From an uncultured Paraprevotella sp. (GTDB taxonomy: Bacteria; Bacteroidota; Bacteroidia; Bacteroidales; Bacteroidaceae): a DNA stretch of 64,000 bases. The stretch covers positions 52,169 through 116,168 of the forward strand of contig CALULQ010000007.1 of assembly GCA_944321525.1 (NCBI GenBank). Reading direction: 5' to 3'. The position numbers and the translations under genes are program-made. This document shows, in pieces, positions 50,615 to 58,264 of this stretch. The notes beneath the pieces are model-generated. The model saw nothing but the letters and a program-made list of their open reading frames with translations. It was not told where the DNA came from and made no database searches. The stretch's first letter is position 1. The number at the start of each line of letters is the position of its first letter.

Positions 50615-51223
50615 ATGCTGATACGTATTTATCCGGAGAATCCCAATCCCCGCGAGATGGCCAAGGCGCTGAAGGCGCTGCGCGACGGGGAACTGGTCGT
50701 GTATCCCACCGACACGGTCTACGCCATCGGCTGCGATGCGCTCAACGTGCGGGCGGTGGAGAAGATCTGCGCCTTGAAAGGCGTGAACCCGCAGAAGAGC
50801 AACCTGTCCATCATCTGTTACGACTTGTCGAACATCAGCGAGTATGCGCAGGTGAGCAACGCCGCTTTCAAACTGTTGAAGAAGAACCTTCCGGGGCCGT
50901 TCACTTTCATCCTGCCCACGAGCAGCCGCTTGCCCAAGATATATAAGAATAGGAAAGAGGTGGGCATCCGCGTGCCCGACAACAGCATTGCCCGCGGGCT
51001 GGTGGCCGAATTGGGAAACCCCATCCTCACCATGTCGGTGCACGATGAGGACGAGGTGATAGAGTATTCCACCGACCCGGAACTGATTCACGAGAAGTAC
51101 GGCTCGCGGGTGGCGTTGGTCATCGACGGAGGCTACGGCGGGGCGGAAGCCTCCACGGTGGTGAACTGCGTGGATGACGCCTTCGACATCGTGCGCCAAG
51201 GCAAGGGCGAACTGTTGCTCTGA
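50615..51223 (+). CDS. Sua5/YciO/YrdC family protein (L-threonylcarbamoyladenylate synthase type)
   Basis: 202 residues, single YrdC domain. Visible motifs: GELVVYPTDTVYAIGCDA (about 28-45, the KxR/SxN-type nucleotide pocket), LKGVNPQKSNLSIICYDLS (about 54-72), PGPFTFILPT (about 93-102) and GIRVPDNSIARGL (about 116-128). Such proteins make threonylcarbamoyl-AMP for the t6A37 modification of ANN-decoding tRNAs. This one is of the YciO-like length and lacks the C-terminal Sua5 domain, so it may be the t6A enzyme or a YciO paralogue. Followed by a strong hairpin. Confidence 0.88.
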   Translation: MLIRIYPENPNPREMAKALKALRDGELVVYPTDTVYAIGCDALNVRAVEKICALKGVNPQKSNLSIICYDLSNISEYAQVSNAAFKLLKKNLPGPFTFILPTSSRLPKIYKNRKEVGIRVPDNSIARGLVAELGNPILTMSVHDEDEVIEYSTDPELIHEKYGSRVALVIDGGYGGAEASTVVNCVDDAFDIVRQGKGELLL

Positions 51224-51266
51224 CCATTGCGTCCGGCCGGAAGAGACGGGCCGGGCCATTGCATAA

Positions 51267-51316
51267 AACCGGGGGGCGACGGACTGCATTCGTGCAATCC
51301 GTCGCCCCCTCGGTTT
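51267..51316. terminator. Bidirectional terminator hairpin with TTCG loop
   Basis: GGGGCGACGGACTGCA, loop TTCG, TGCAATCCGTCGCCCC (one mismatch), with outer AAACC/GGTTT pairing. Lies between the convergent Sua5/YrdC and TlpA-like genes. Confidence 0.75.
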
Positions 51317-51322
51317 ATCGTG

Positions 51323-53257
51323 TCATTTCTGCAATTCCTCTTTCAATGTACGTTTCATCAGTTCATGGTCGCGGAAGTCGTTGCGCAGTGCGTACTTCCC
51401 GGCCTTGTCCACCAAGACGTAGGAGGGGATGCCGTCTATCTGGAACTTGTTGCAGAGATAGTCCCACTGCTCCTCGTTGAGGCGGTAGTGCAGGCCCCGG
51501 ATGTCGGGAATCATGGTTTTATAGGTCACGAGCGGCGAGGTTTCGTTGGCGATGTACAGCCACACCAGTCCGTCGCTTTTCAGTTCGCCAGACTTGAGCG
51601 GCTCGTTGGCCTTGATGGCCGCGCGGCAGGGGCCGCACCACGTGTTCCAGAAGTCCACCAGCACCACTTTCCCCTTGTGCGGGGCGATGAGCGCCTCAAA
51701 GAGTTTTTCCTTGGGCACGTCGGGCGTGTCCATCACCTGGGCTTTCAGTTCGGCAGCGGCCAGTTTGGCTTGGTTTTCCTTTTGTATTTGCGTGAAGGCA
51801 TCGAGGAAGAACGGCGTGTCCATGGCCTTCAGGCGGGCTAAATCCTCGTCCGTCAGGGCGATGTTTTCCGCTTTGTCGTAATAGCTCTCGACTTGCCGCA
51901 AGTCGGCCACCAGGCCCTGCTCCGTCCCCGCCAGCCGGGGCCAGTCGAACGCGGGTGAGCATGCGGCCCGCACGTAGTCGGACATGGCACGGCCCATCAG
52001 CAGCTTGGGGTTGTTGATGTCGAACAGTGCGCACACGGCCTTCGCGTCTTCAGGTTTCAGCGGGTCAATGCCCTCCACTTTCTGGCCGAAGTCCCACGCG
52101 TCGTGCTCGTGGCGGTAGTTATGCTCGCGCAGGTAGTCGCCTTCGGCCATGGCGTAGAAGGCCTCTTCCTGCAAGGACAGGAGCGAGAGCTCTTTTCCGA
52201 GGGGCGGCAAGGAGCTTTGGCCGATGCTGTCGGCGAGCGCCTTGTAGCGCTCTGCCACGTGGGCGGCGTATTCGGCTGACGTCATCCGATAGTCGGCAAA
52301 CTCACCCGTGAGCAGGTTCATGCCATAGTACGGCGTGCCGTCCTCCAGCAGGTTCTCGGCGTTGCTCAGGTTGGCGTATGTGCCCGACACGTAGGCCCGT
52401 CTGAAGGGGGCAGGCGCTCCGGCCACCCCGTTTTCGTGGCGGTTCAGCAAGATTTGGTATCCGCTGTAGCGCATGTCGACATAAACGTCGGTCGTATCGC
52501 CGGGAGCCAGATAGGCTTCCGCCATCAGGCTGCCCCATCCGGAGACGAGGGCCGCCTGTGCCGTGCCGCACTGCAAGAAGCTCAGCGTGGCCGTGGCGGT
52601 CGCCGTGTCGACGGGGATGTTCTCGTAGGGCTGTTGCCGGCCGAGGAGGGTGTTGACATACATGTTGACTTCCCGTCCCAGTTCCGGGCGGTAGTGCAGA
52701 AGGTGGATGCGCACGGTGGTGGTGCCGGTCTTGAGGATGGGGTCGGGCACGGCGGCCTGCAGGTCGGTCTGTTGCAGTTCGGCGGGCACTTCGTCTGGCG
52801 TGTCGAAGGCCTGTTTGCCCGTCAGGTCGATGCCGTAGAGCTTGAAGCAGTCGTCGCAGTCGGATTCGATGAAGTCGAACGAGCGGGTGCCGGCGGGCAG
52901 CGGTTCGAAGCGCAGGGTGAAGTGGGCCTTTCCCGAGTCGGGCATCCAGAAGAGCGAGTCGGGCGTGATGCCTTCGGCGCCGGTCAGCCTGTATCGTTTC
53001 CCTTCGGCGCGGAGGTAGGACTCCGAGCTGATGCGAATCCAATAGTTCGGTTGATAGTAGGCATCGGTGCGGATGATGGTGGCCGTGTCGGTCAGTTCCA
53101 CGCGGGCGATGTCGATGGTTCGCGTGTTGGTCGCTTCCACGAGGGGATAGTCGGCCGTCTTGTTGCCGCTGTTGCACGAGGCGAGCAGGGCGGCGAGGGC
53201 CAGCAGCCATGCGCCTGTGCGCCGTCTGGCCGGGAGGATGATGTTTTTCTGTTTCAT
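51323..53257 (-). CDS. TlpA-like thioredoxin-domain lipoprotein
   Basis: 644 residues. Lipoprotein signal with LLASC (Cys28). A long, poorly conserved N-terminal region (about 30-480) is followed by a TlpA/ResA-type thioredoxin domain (about 500-644): VVLVDFWNTWCGPCRAAIKA has the redox CxxC, and GIPSYVLVDKAGK contains the cis-Pro. Acts in the periplasm or at the outer membrane on disulfides. The long N-terminal part is typical of Bacteroidales thiol-disulfide lipoproteins, which often sit in stress or nutrient loci; its target is unknown. No promoter element is evident in front. Confidence 0.88.
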   Translation of the reverse strand: MKQKNIILPARRRTGAWLLALAALLASCNSGNKTADYPLVEATNTRTIDIARVELTDTATIIRTDAYYQPNYWIRISSESYLRAEGKRYRLTGAEGITPDSLFWMPDSGKAHFTLRFEPLPAGTRSFDFIESDCDDCFKLYGIDLTGKQAFDTPDEVPAELQQTDLQAAVPDPILKTGTTTVRIHLLHYRPELGREVNMYVNTLLGRQQPYENIPVDTATATATLSFLQCGTAQAALVSGWGSLMAEAYLAPGDTTDVYVDMRYSGYQILLNRHENGVAGAPAPFRRAYVSGTYANLSNAENLLEDGTPYYGMNLLTGEFADYRMTSAEYAAHVAERYKALADSIGQSSLPPLGKELSLLSLQEEAFYAMAEGDYLREHNYRHEHDAWDFGQKVEGIDPLKPEDAKAVCALFDINNPKLLMGRAMSDYVRAACSPAFDWPRLAGTEQGLVADLRQVESYYDKAENIALTDEDLARLKAMDTPFFLDAFTQIQKENQAKLAAAELKAQVMDTPDVPKEKLFEALIAPHKGKVVLVDFWNTWCGPCRAAIKANEPLKSGELKSDGLVWLYIANETSPLVTYKTMIPDIRGLHYRLNEEQWDYLCNKFQIDGIPSYVLVDKAGKYALRNDFRDHELMKRTLKEELQK

Positions 53258-53329
53258 GTCGTTGGTTTTTTAAGGGGAGGGGAGAATGTATGCGATGCCC
53301 GGAGTGGAGACCCCGTGCCCGGAAAAGAG

Positions 53330-53379
53330 GCAGGCGGCTTTCCTGACACCCGAAGGGGAGGGAGAGGGAAGCCGCCTGC
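53330..53379. terminator. Hairpin after the META gene
   Basis: GCAGGCGGCTTTCC pairs with GGAAGCCGCCTGC (one bulge) over a purine-rich loop. On the minus strand it follows the META gene stop by about 25 bases, and lies upstream of the TlpA-like gene. Confidence 0.6.
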
Positions 53380-53403
53380 TTTCCGTTTGCTTGTGGCCAG
53401 GGC

Positions 53404-54195
53404 CTATTGCTTTTTCAGGGTCAGGGCCTCTTCGCCGTTTGCGTCCAGCAGCGCGGCGTTGTGCTCGTCCTTGACCACGAAGCCGTTCACCTTGTTCAGG
53501 GCGTCCAGCACTTGGCGCTCCACCTGCATGCCCGGTCCGGCCATCATGGTGGAAATCAGCTGTCCGAACTTCAGCGACGTGGGCTGGCCCTCCTCTTGGG
53601 TGAACCCGCCGTTCACGATGTTGCAGCCGGCATTGCCGTGCAGTTTCTTTTCCTCGGCGTTGAATTCCAGGAAAGGCGCCTGGTCGGTGGCTTCGATGTC
53701 GGCCACCGCTTGTCCGTAGACGGCCGTGATGTCCCATTTGCCTTGGAGCGAAGCCAGCGTGGCGGCTGGGCGCTTGGCCAGCGTGAGCAGGGCGTTGCCG
53801 TCGCCGTCGGTCAGGGTGAGCTCTTTCTCCGAGCCTTCATATCCGGCCACCTTGTCCAAGGCGGCCAGCACGGCGTGCTCCGTGGTCATGTCGTTGCAGA
53901 GCATCCGCGTGGCTCCCACTTGCCCGAACGAGAGCTGTCCGGCCTTGTCTTCGTCCACCTGGAGCGACCCCATGATGCGGTTGCATCCCGCGCACCCATA
54001 GAGGCGTTTCTCCTGCAGGTTCATGCCGATGTAGGGATCTTTTTCGGCCTCGGCCTTCTGCCCGTTCACGGTGATGATGTTCCATTCGCCTTCCAGCGCG
54101 CTGGTTTGCAGCGCGTTCTTGCTGCTGCCGCAGCTGCAGGCCAGGATGGCTGCCGCGCAGGCGGCGCCCATGGCTTTCAGATTCTTCTTTTTCAT
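53404..54195 (-). CDS. Lipoprotein with two META domains (HslJ-like)
   Basis: 263 residues. Lipoprotein signal with LACSCG (Cys at about 20-22). Two META/HslJ domains in tandem: ALEGEWNIITVNGQ...YGCAGCNRIMGSLQ...MLCNDM...LTL (about 33-140) and SLQGKWDITAVYGQ...HGNAGCNIVNGGF...STMMAG...LTLKK (about 148-262). In the second copy the Cys pair pattern of the first (GCAGCN) is reduced to a single Cys (GNAGCN). META proteins such as HslJ are linked to heat shock and novobiocin resistance in E. coli, with unknown molecular function. Its own promoter lies at 54236-54229. Confidence 0.88.
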   Translation of the reverse strand: MKKKNLKAMGAACAAAILACSCGSSKNALQTSALEGEWNIITVNGQKAEAEKDPYIGMNLQEKRLYGCAGCNRIMGSLQVDEDKAGQLSFGQVGATRMLCNDMTTEHAVLAALDKVAGYEGSEKELTLTDGDGNALLTLAKRPAATLASLQGKWDITAVYGQAVADIEATDQAPFLEFNAEEKKLHGNAGCNIVNGGFTQEEGQPTSLKFGQLISTMMAGPGMQVERQVLDALNKVNGFVVKDEHNAALLDANGEEALTLKKQ

Positions 54196-54228
54196 CTCTT
54201 TTTATAGGCTTTAGTGATAATTTTGGCT

Positions 54229-54236
54229 CAAAGATA
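54229..54236 (-). promoter_or_regulatory. Promoter -7 element of the META gene
   Basis: Minus strand reads TATCTTTG, 33 bases before the ATG. Confidence 0.6.
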
Positions 54237-54465
54237 CGCCTTTTTCTTCAACGGCCCACTCTTTTTAAACTAACTTTCACGAAATCCGCGGGGCTTGTGT
54301 CCGCCCGGCCGCCTTGCGCTTCGTTCCGTGACCCTTCGTGGGCGCCGCTTCTCTGCTGCCGGGAGAGGTGTCCTGCATGCGTCCCGGCGGGGCGGGGAAC
54401 TGTGGCATCCCCCGTGCGGACTTTCTTGACAAACGGGCGCCGCGGGGCGGACGGCGGACCGGCGG

Positions 54466-54567
54466 CGTGCGGAGAAATGAATCGTACTTGCCGCGAAGTA
54501 CTCGAGTACTTGCCGCAGAGTACTCGAGTGCTTTCCGCAAAGTACGGCGACGAAATCCGCACCCGGC
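54466..54567. repeat. Dispersed GTAC palindrome repeat, copy 4 (three-unit form)
   Basis: GTAC at 54484, 54498, 54506, 54520, then GTGC at 54528 (one base changed), GTAC at 54542: steps 14, 8, 14, 8, 14. Two TACTCGAGTRC junctions are present instead of one. Flank GTGCGGA on the left pairs with TCCGCAC on the right. Confidence 0.9.
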
Positions 54568-54661
54568 CGTGCGGATATGCGGGGGTGTAGGTGTAAATCA
54601 TTTGTAGCCAGTGATTTACAATAAGGCTTCGCGGAAACGAGGTTTTGCCCCGAAAAAATGT

Positions 54662-54669
54662 TATCTTTG
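54662..54669 (+). promoter_or_regulatory. Promoter -7 element of the nucleotidyltransferase gene
   Basis: TATCTTTG; it lies downstream of the first in-frame ATG (54645) and so argues for the start at 54693. Confidence 0.55.
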
Positions 54670-54692
54670 CATGGTGGCCGAAAAGGCCGGAC

Positions 54693-55841
54693 ATGGAAAA
54701 AATTGCACAAATGGGAACTCAAGGAAGGAAATATATGCAGCCGGAAGAGGCTTTCTTCAAACTGATGAGGCTGGGAATGCGCGCGTGTGACGATTGCGAC
54801 GTGGCGCTCGACAAGGCCGGATGGGAGGCCGTCTACGAACTGGCGCGCCGGCATGCCGTGGCGGCGGTGGTGCTCGACGGGGTGGAGCGGCTGACCATCA
54901 TGCAGAAGCCCCCACAGGACTTGGTGTGGGCATGGATAGTGCAGGTGCAGCAGGTGGAGGAAGCCAACCGGAGGCTGAACCGCACGGTGGTGATGGTGTG
55001 CGACAAGTTCAGGCGGGAAAGCATGGGCACGGTGCTGCTCAAGGGGCAGGGCCTCTCGGTGTTCTACCCCCGGCCGTTGCACCGGCAGCCGGGCGACATC
55101 GACTTGTGGATGGACGCCGGGCGGAAGGAGGTGGTGGCCTACGTGCGGAAGTATTGCCCCACGGCCGAGGTGGTGTACCACCACGCGGACTTTCCCGTGC
55201 TGAAAGAGGCGCCGATGGAGCTGCATTTCACCCCCTCGTGGCTGAACGACTGGTGGCTGAACCGCAGGCTGCAGCGCTGCTTCGCGGAGTGGAAAACCTA
55301 CTCGCTGCTCCACAAGGTGCAGTTGCCCGAACGGGTGGGCGAAGTGGCCGTTCCCACGCTGGCGATGAACCGCGTCTACCTGCTGGTGCATGCCTACCGC
55401 CACTTGTTCGACGAGGGCATCGGTTTGCGGCAACTGATGGATTACTATTTCGTGTTGCGCCAGCCTTGTACGGCCGAGGAACGGGCGGAGGCGGTGCGCA
55501 CGCTGGAGCGGCTCCGCCTGAAGCGGTTCGCCGGAGCCGTGATGTATGTGTTGCAGGCGGTCTTCGGGCTGGAGGACGAGCATCTGCTCGTGTCGCCCTC
55601 GGAAAAGCGCGGCAGGCGGTTGCTGGGCGAAGTGATGCTGGCCGGCAACTTCGGGCAGCACGACGAGCGCATCCGGCGGCCGGAGAACGAAACGCCGCTC
55701 CACCGCTTTTGCCGCAAGCAGGCGCGCAACGCGGGATTCCTGGCCGACTATCCGGGCGAGGTGGTGTGGGGGTTCTTCTTCAAGATGTGGCACTATGCCT
55801 GGCGCTCGCGCCATGGCTACCTGCCGGCGAAGAAGGAATGA
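54693..55841 (+). CDS. Nucleotidyltransferase family protein (NTP_transf_5 type)
   Basis: 382 residues. Matches the Bacteroidales nucleotidyltransferase_5-like family: GTVLLKGQGLSVFYPRPLHR, then QPGDIDLWMDAGRKEVVAY, where the DIDLW carries the paired acidic residues of the polymerase-beta-type metal site (about 135-155). HFTPSWLNDWWLNRRLQ and LLVHAYRHLFDEGIGLRQL are further conserved stretches. Relatives lie in capsule, exopolysaccharide and other envelope clusters, but their reaction is undefined. ATG 54693 is preferred because the promoter element is at 54662-54669; 54711 and 54735 are alternatives. Convergent with the cytidylyltransferase. Confidence 0.75.
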   Translation: MEKIAQMGTQGRKYMQPEEAFFKLMRLGMRACDDCDVALDKAGWEAVYELARRHAVAAVVLDGVERLTIMQKPPQDLVWAWIVQVQQVEEANRRLNRTVVMVCDKFRRESMGTVLLKGQGLSVFYPRPLHRQPGDIDLWMDAGRKEVVAYVRKYCPTAEVVYHHADFPVLKEAPMELHFTPSWLNDWWLNRRLQRCFAEWKTYSLLHKVQLPERVGEVAVPTLAMNRVYLLVHAYRHLFDEGIGLRQLMDYYFVLRQPCTAEERAEAVRTLERLRLKRFAGAVMYVLQAVFGLEDEHLLVSPSEKRGRRLLGEVMLAGNFGQHDERIRRPENETPLHRFCRKQARNAGFLADYPGEVVWGFFFKMWHYAWRSRHGYLPAKKE

Positions 55842-55863
55842 GGCGCGGGGAGGCCGTCCGGGG

Positions 55864-56586
55864 TCAGTCCCGATGCCGGTAGGCCACGAGGGCCTTCAGC
55901 GTCTCAATGTCCTCCGGCAGGGTCAGCTTGAAGTTCAGTTCCGTGCCGGGCGCGATATACAATTTCTTTGAGGGGAAAACTTCCGCCACCAAGGTGTAGA
56001 GCGACTGCGAGTGGCGGATGCTGTGGCGCTCGGCCCGCGAGAAGGCCTCGGCCAGTTCGTCGAGATGGAAGGTGAGCGGCGTCTGGGCGCGGTAGAGCAG
56101 TTCGCGCGGGATGCATTGCTCGGAGTACGTGCCGCCGGGGCTGACCATGTAGGCCTCGTTGCTCCGCACGGCCGTGATGGCATTGCCGTGCGCGCGGAAC
56201 ACGCCGAGGTTGCGGCTGATGATGTCGGCCGACACCAAGGGGCGCACGGCCTCGTGCGTCAGTATGGCGGGATTGTCCAGCCCCGCTTCGGCCCGCAGGC
56301 CCTCGATGCCGTTCCGCAACGAGTCGATGCTGGTGTCGCCGGCGGGGAAAATGCCGCAGAACTTGCCGATGCGCCCGTTCTCGGCCGTGCTTTTCACGAA
56401 ATCGGCCCATTCCGGATGGCAGACCACGTAGATGCGGTCCACTTCGGGATGGCGCTGGAAGGCGAGCATCGTGTAGAAGATGACCGGTTGGCCTTCCACG
56501 TCCATGAACTGCTTGGGCCGCTCGCTGTGCATGCGGTGACCTTGTCCGCCCGCCAGCAGCAACGCGATGTTGAGCGTCTTATCCAT
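55864..56586 (-). CDS. IspD/TarI-like cytidylyltransferase
   Basis: 240 residues. IspD superfamily: N-terminal nucleotide loop ALLLAGGQGHRMHSERPKQF (about 8-27), HEAVRPLVS (about 111-119) in the position of the HDAARP/HDAVRP motif, and RAQTPLTFHLDEL (about 165-177). It could be the MEP-pathway enzyme IspD, but the AVRP form and the RAQTP region also resemble TarI-like enzymes that make CDP-polyols. Its start overlaps the end of a CDP-alcohol phosphatidyltransferase gene by 8 bases, so a CDP-activated alcohol for that partner is a good alternative. The choice between IspD and TarI-like needs comparison with any second copy in the genome. Confidence 0.75.
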   Translation of the reverse strand: MDKTLNIALLLAGGQGHRMHSERPKQFMDVEGQPVIFYTMLAFQRHPEVDRIYVVCHPEWADFVKSTAENGRIGKFCGIFPAGDTSIDSLRNGIEGLRAEAGLDNPAILTHEAVRPLVSADIISRNLGVFRAHGNAITAVRSNEAYMVSPGGTYSEQCIPRELLYRAQTPLTFHLDELAEAFSRAERHSIRHSQSLYTLVAEVFPSKKLYIAPGTELNFKLTLPEDIETLKALVAYRHRD

Positions 56587-57520
56587 TTTCTATCTCCTTT
56601 GCAAACCGTTCGCAAAAAGTTTCGTGCGTGTGGCGCGTGTAGTAGCGCACGGCCTCGAGCACGATGACCTCGAAGGCCAGGTAGAGCCACGGCATGTTGA
56701 TGAACAACGAGAGGAACAGCACGATGACCCGTGCGTCGAACGTCAGGATGTTGGCATATTTCATCAGCGGCAGACTGGCCGCGCGGAAGCGCTCCTTGAG
56801 CGGCTGGGGGATGCCATCGGCGTAGCGCTGGCGCACCAAGGCATAGAACTTCTGGAACTTGGGCGTCTGGCGCTCCTGCCCGCGCGTGTAGTTGCCATAA
56901 AAATAAAGGTAGATTTTGTGGAACCATTCCTTGCGGTTCCAAGGCAGGGCGCGCATCAGGGCGCGCTGCTGGGCGTAGGTGTCCAGCTCGCTTCCCGCTT
57001 CCCCCTTGAGGAAATACAAGTGGATGTTGCGGTAATAGTCGGCCAAGGCGCATTGCTTGGCATGGCAGTGGAAACCCGAGTAGGCCGAGAGAAGCCACAC
57101 CCAGATGCCCCACGTGCCGCCCCACGGCGCGGTTTCCGGCGTGAGGCGCAGGCAGAGGAAAAAATAGATGGAGAAGAACCACACGTCGCCGGCAAACCCG
57201 TCCAATATGCGGCCGATGAGCGTCTTCTGTCCCGTCATGCGGGCCAGTTGCCCGTCGGCGCAGTCGTACCAGTTAGCCCAAACGAGGAGAAACATTCCGA
57301 TGAGGTTCATGTACAAGTTATCCGGCCAGAAAAAGTAACCGGCCAATGCGCCTATGACGATGGACATCAACGTGACGGCGATAGGGTGGACGTGCAACCG
57401 CTTGAACAGCAGGGCCCAAAGGTAACCCGGCGTGCGCGTGACGTAAAGTTCGAAAGCCCCCTCCGTGTCTTCCGATTTCATCGTGGCCAGTACACGTTCT
57501 TTCAGAGTGGATGATGTCAT
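56579..57520 (-). CDS. CDP-alcohol phosphatidyltransferase family membrane protein
   Basis: 313 residues, about six membrane helices. The CDP-OH signature is visible at about 86-112: DCADGQLARMTGQ, then GRILDGFAGD. The first half matches DxxDGxxAR exactly, and the last two Asp are four residues apart where three is usual. These enzymes join a CDP-activated group to an alcohol, making phospholipids or related polar lipids in the inner membrane. It is longer than PgsA or PssA, with extra loops (about 120-230). Translationally coupled to the cytidylyltransferase, which suggests that the two make and use one CDP-alcohol. Product unknown. Confidence 0.82.
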   Translation of the reverse strand: MTSSTLKERVLATMKSEDTEGAFELYVTRTPGYLWALLFKRLHVHPIAVTLMSIVIGALAGYFFWPDNLYMNLIGMFLLVWANWYDCADGQLARMTGQKTLIGRILDGFAGDVWFFSIYFFLCLRLTPETAPWGGTWGIWVWLLSAYSGFHCHAKQCALADYYRNIHLYFLKGEAGSELDTYAQQRALMRALPWNRKEWFHKIYLYFYGNYTRGQERQTPKFQKFYALVRQRYADGIPQPLKERFRAASLPLMKYANILTFDARVIVLFLSLFINMPWLYLAFEVIVLEAVRYYTRHTHETFCERFAKEIENG

Positions 57521-57943
57521 ATTTTGTTGTCTTCTTTGACGTCGGGGCTTAGGGCCCCTCCGAAAAGTGTTGCAATATTCGCAAAAAAAAGCGGAATCTG
57601 CAAGTCGTCAGGGGAAAAAGGGAGAAATAGGAGGGTAAAAACTCCTTTTTGGGGCTTTTCCGGCATCCGATGCCATGCTGAGATGCTAAACTGTCAGGCC
57701 GCAGGGCGGAAGGATAAGTGCCGCCCGGCATCCGCATGCCTCGCGCTGTCCGTGTTTTTTTCGTGCGCCACACCGTGCCGCGGCTGCCTCTCCTCCGCCG
57801 TCGCCCGCTATTGCGTCGATACATCTGCTGTAGCCATTACGGTTAAAACCTTGGAGAAAACATTTCCCCGTTTTACCCGGCATTTCAACCCTGTCAGAGC
57901 ACAAAAAAAAGAGCTACATCTCTGTAACTCTCTTTCTTTCAGG
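57521..57943. other. Gene-free stretch before tRNA-Phe terminator
   Basis: 423 bases. It contains a short GC palindrome (GGGGCTTAGGGCCCC, 57544-57558) near the phosphatidyltransferase start and the tRNA terminator at the right end. No gene or promoter that I can support. Confidence 0.6.
57903..57930 (-). terminator. Rho-independent terminator of tRNA-Phe
   Basis: Minus strand: GAGTTACA, short loop, TGTAGCTC (one G-T pair) followed by eight T residues, 14 bases downstream of the tRNA. Confidence 0.8.
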
Positions 57944-58016
57944 TGGTGCCACCAGGAATCGAACCGGGGACACAAGGATTTTCAGTCCTTTGCTCTACCA
58001 ACTGAGCTATGGCACC
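57944..58016 (-). tRNA. tRNA-Phe (anticodon GAA)
   Basis: 73 bases on the minus strand. Acceptor GGTGCCA/TGGCACC, D arm GCTC...GAGC, anticodon stem AAGGA/TCCTT with loop CTGAAAA, T loop TTCGATT, discriminator A. CCA is not encoded (the next bases are CCT). The T stem, CCCGG with CCTGG, contains one C-U mismatch at its middle pair, which is unusual for a housekeeping tRNA. Confidence 0.95.
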
Positions 58017-58038
58017 TTCCGCTTTCGTTTTGCGTGTG

Positions 58039-58069
58039 CAAAGGTAGTGATTTATTTTTAATGGGCAAA
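58039..58069 (-). promoter_or_regulatory. Promoter of tRNA-Phe
   Basis: Minus strand: TTTG (58069-58066), 19-base spacer, TACCTTTG (58046-58039), 22 bases before the mature tRNA 5' end. Confidence 0.7.
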
Positions 58070-58264
58070 TTATTTTTGTGGATTTTTATCGTTAAAGGAA
58101 AGAAAAGGGCAAAAAAAGCCTCCGCACGCGGACTTTTCAGTTCCGGCGGGCGGAGGTGGAATGTTTTTTAAGTACCAACTCAGGTAGGCGGGGAAGGGGA
58201 TGCCTTTTTGCGGGTTTCCGTAGGCGGCATCAGTTGAGACACGCCAGAAGTTTCCGCCCGTGGG

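Larger units (their letters stand above)
54196..54692. other. Divergent intergenic region with repeat copy 4
   Basis: 497 bases between the META gene and the nucleotidyltransferase gene. Holds a promoter for each and repeat copy 4. Open frames that cross the repeat are by-products of its sequence. Confidence 0.7.
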
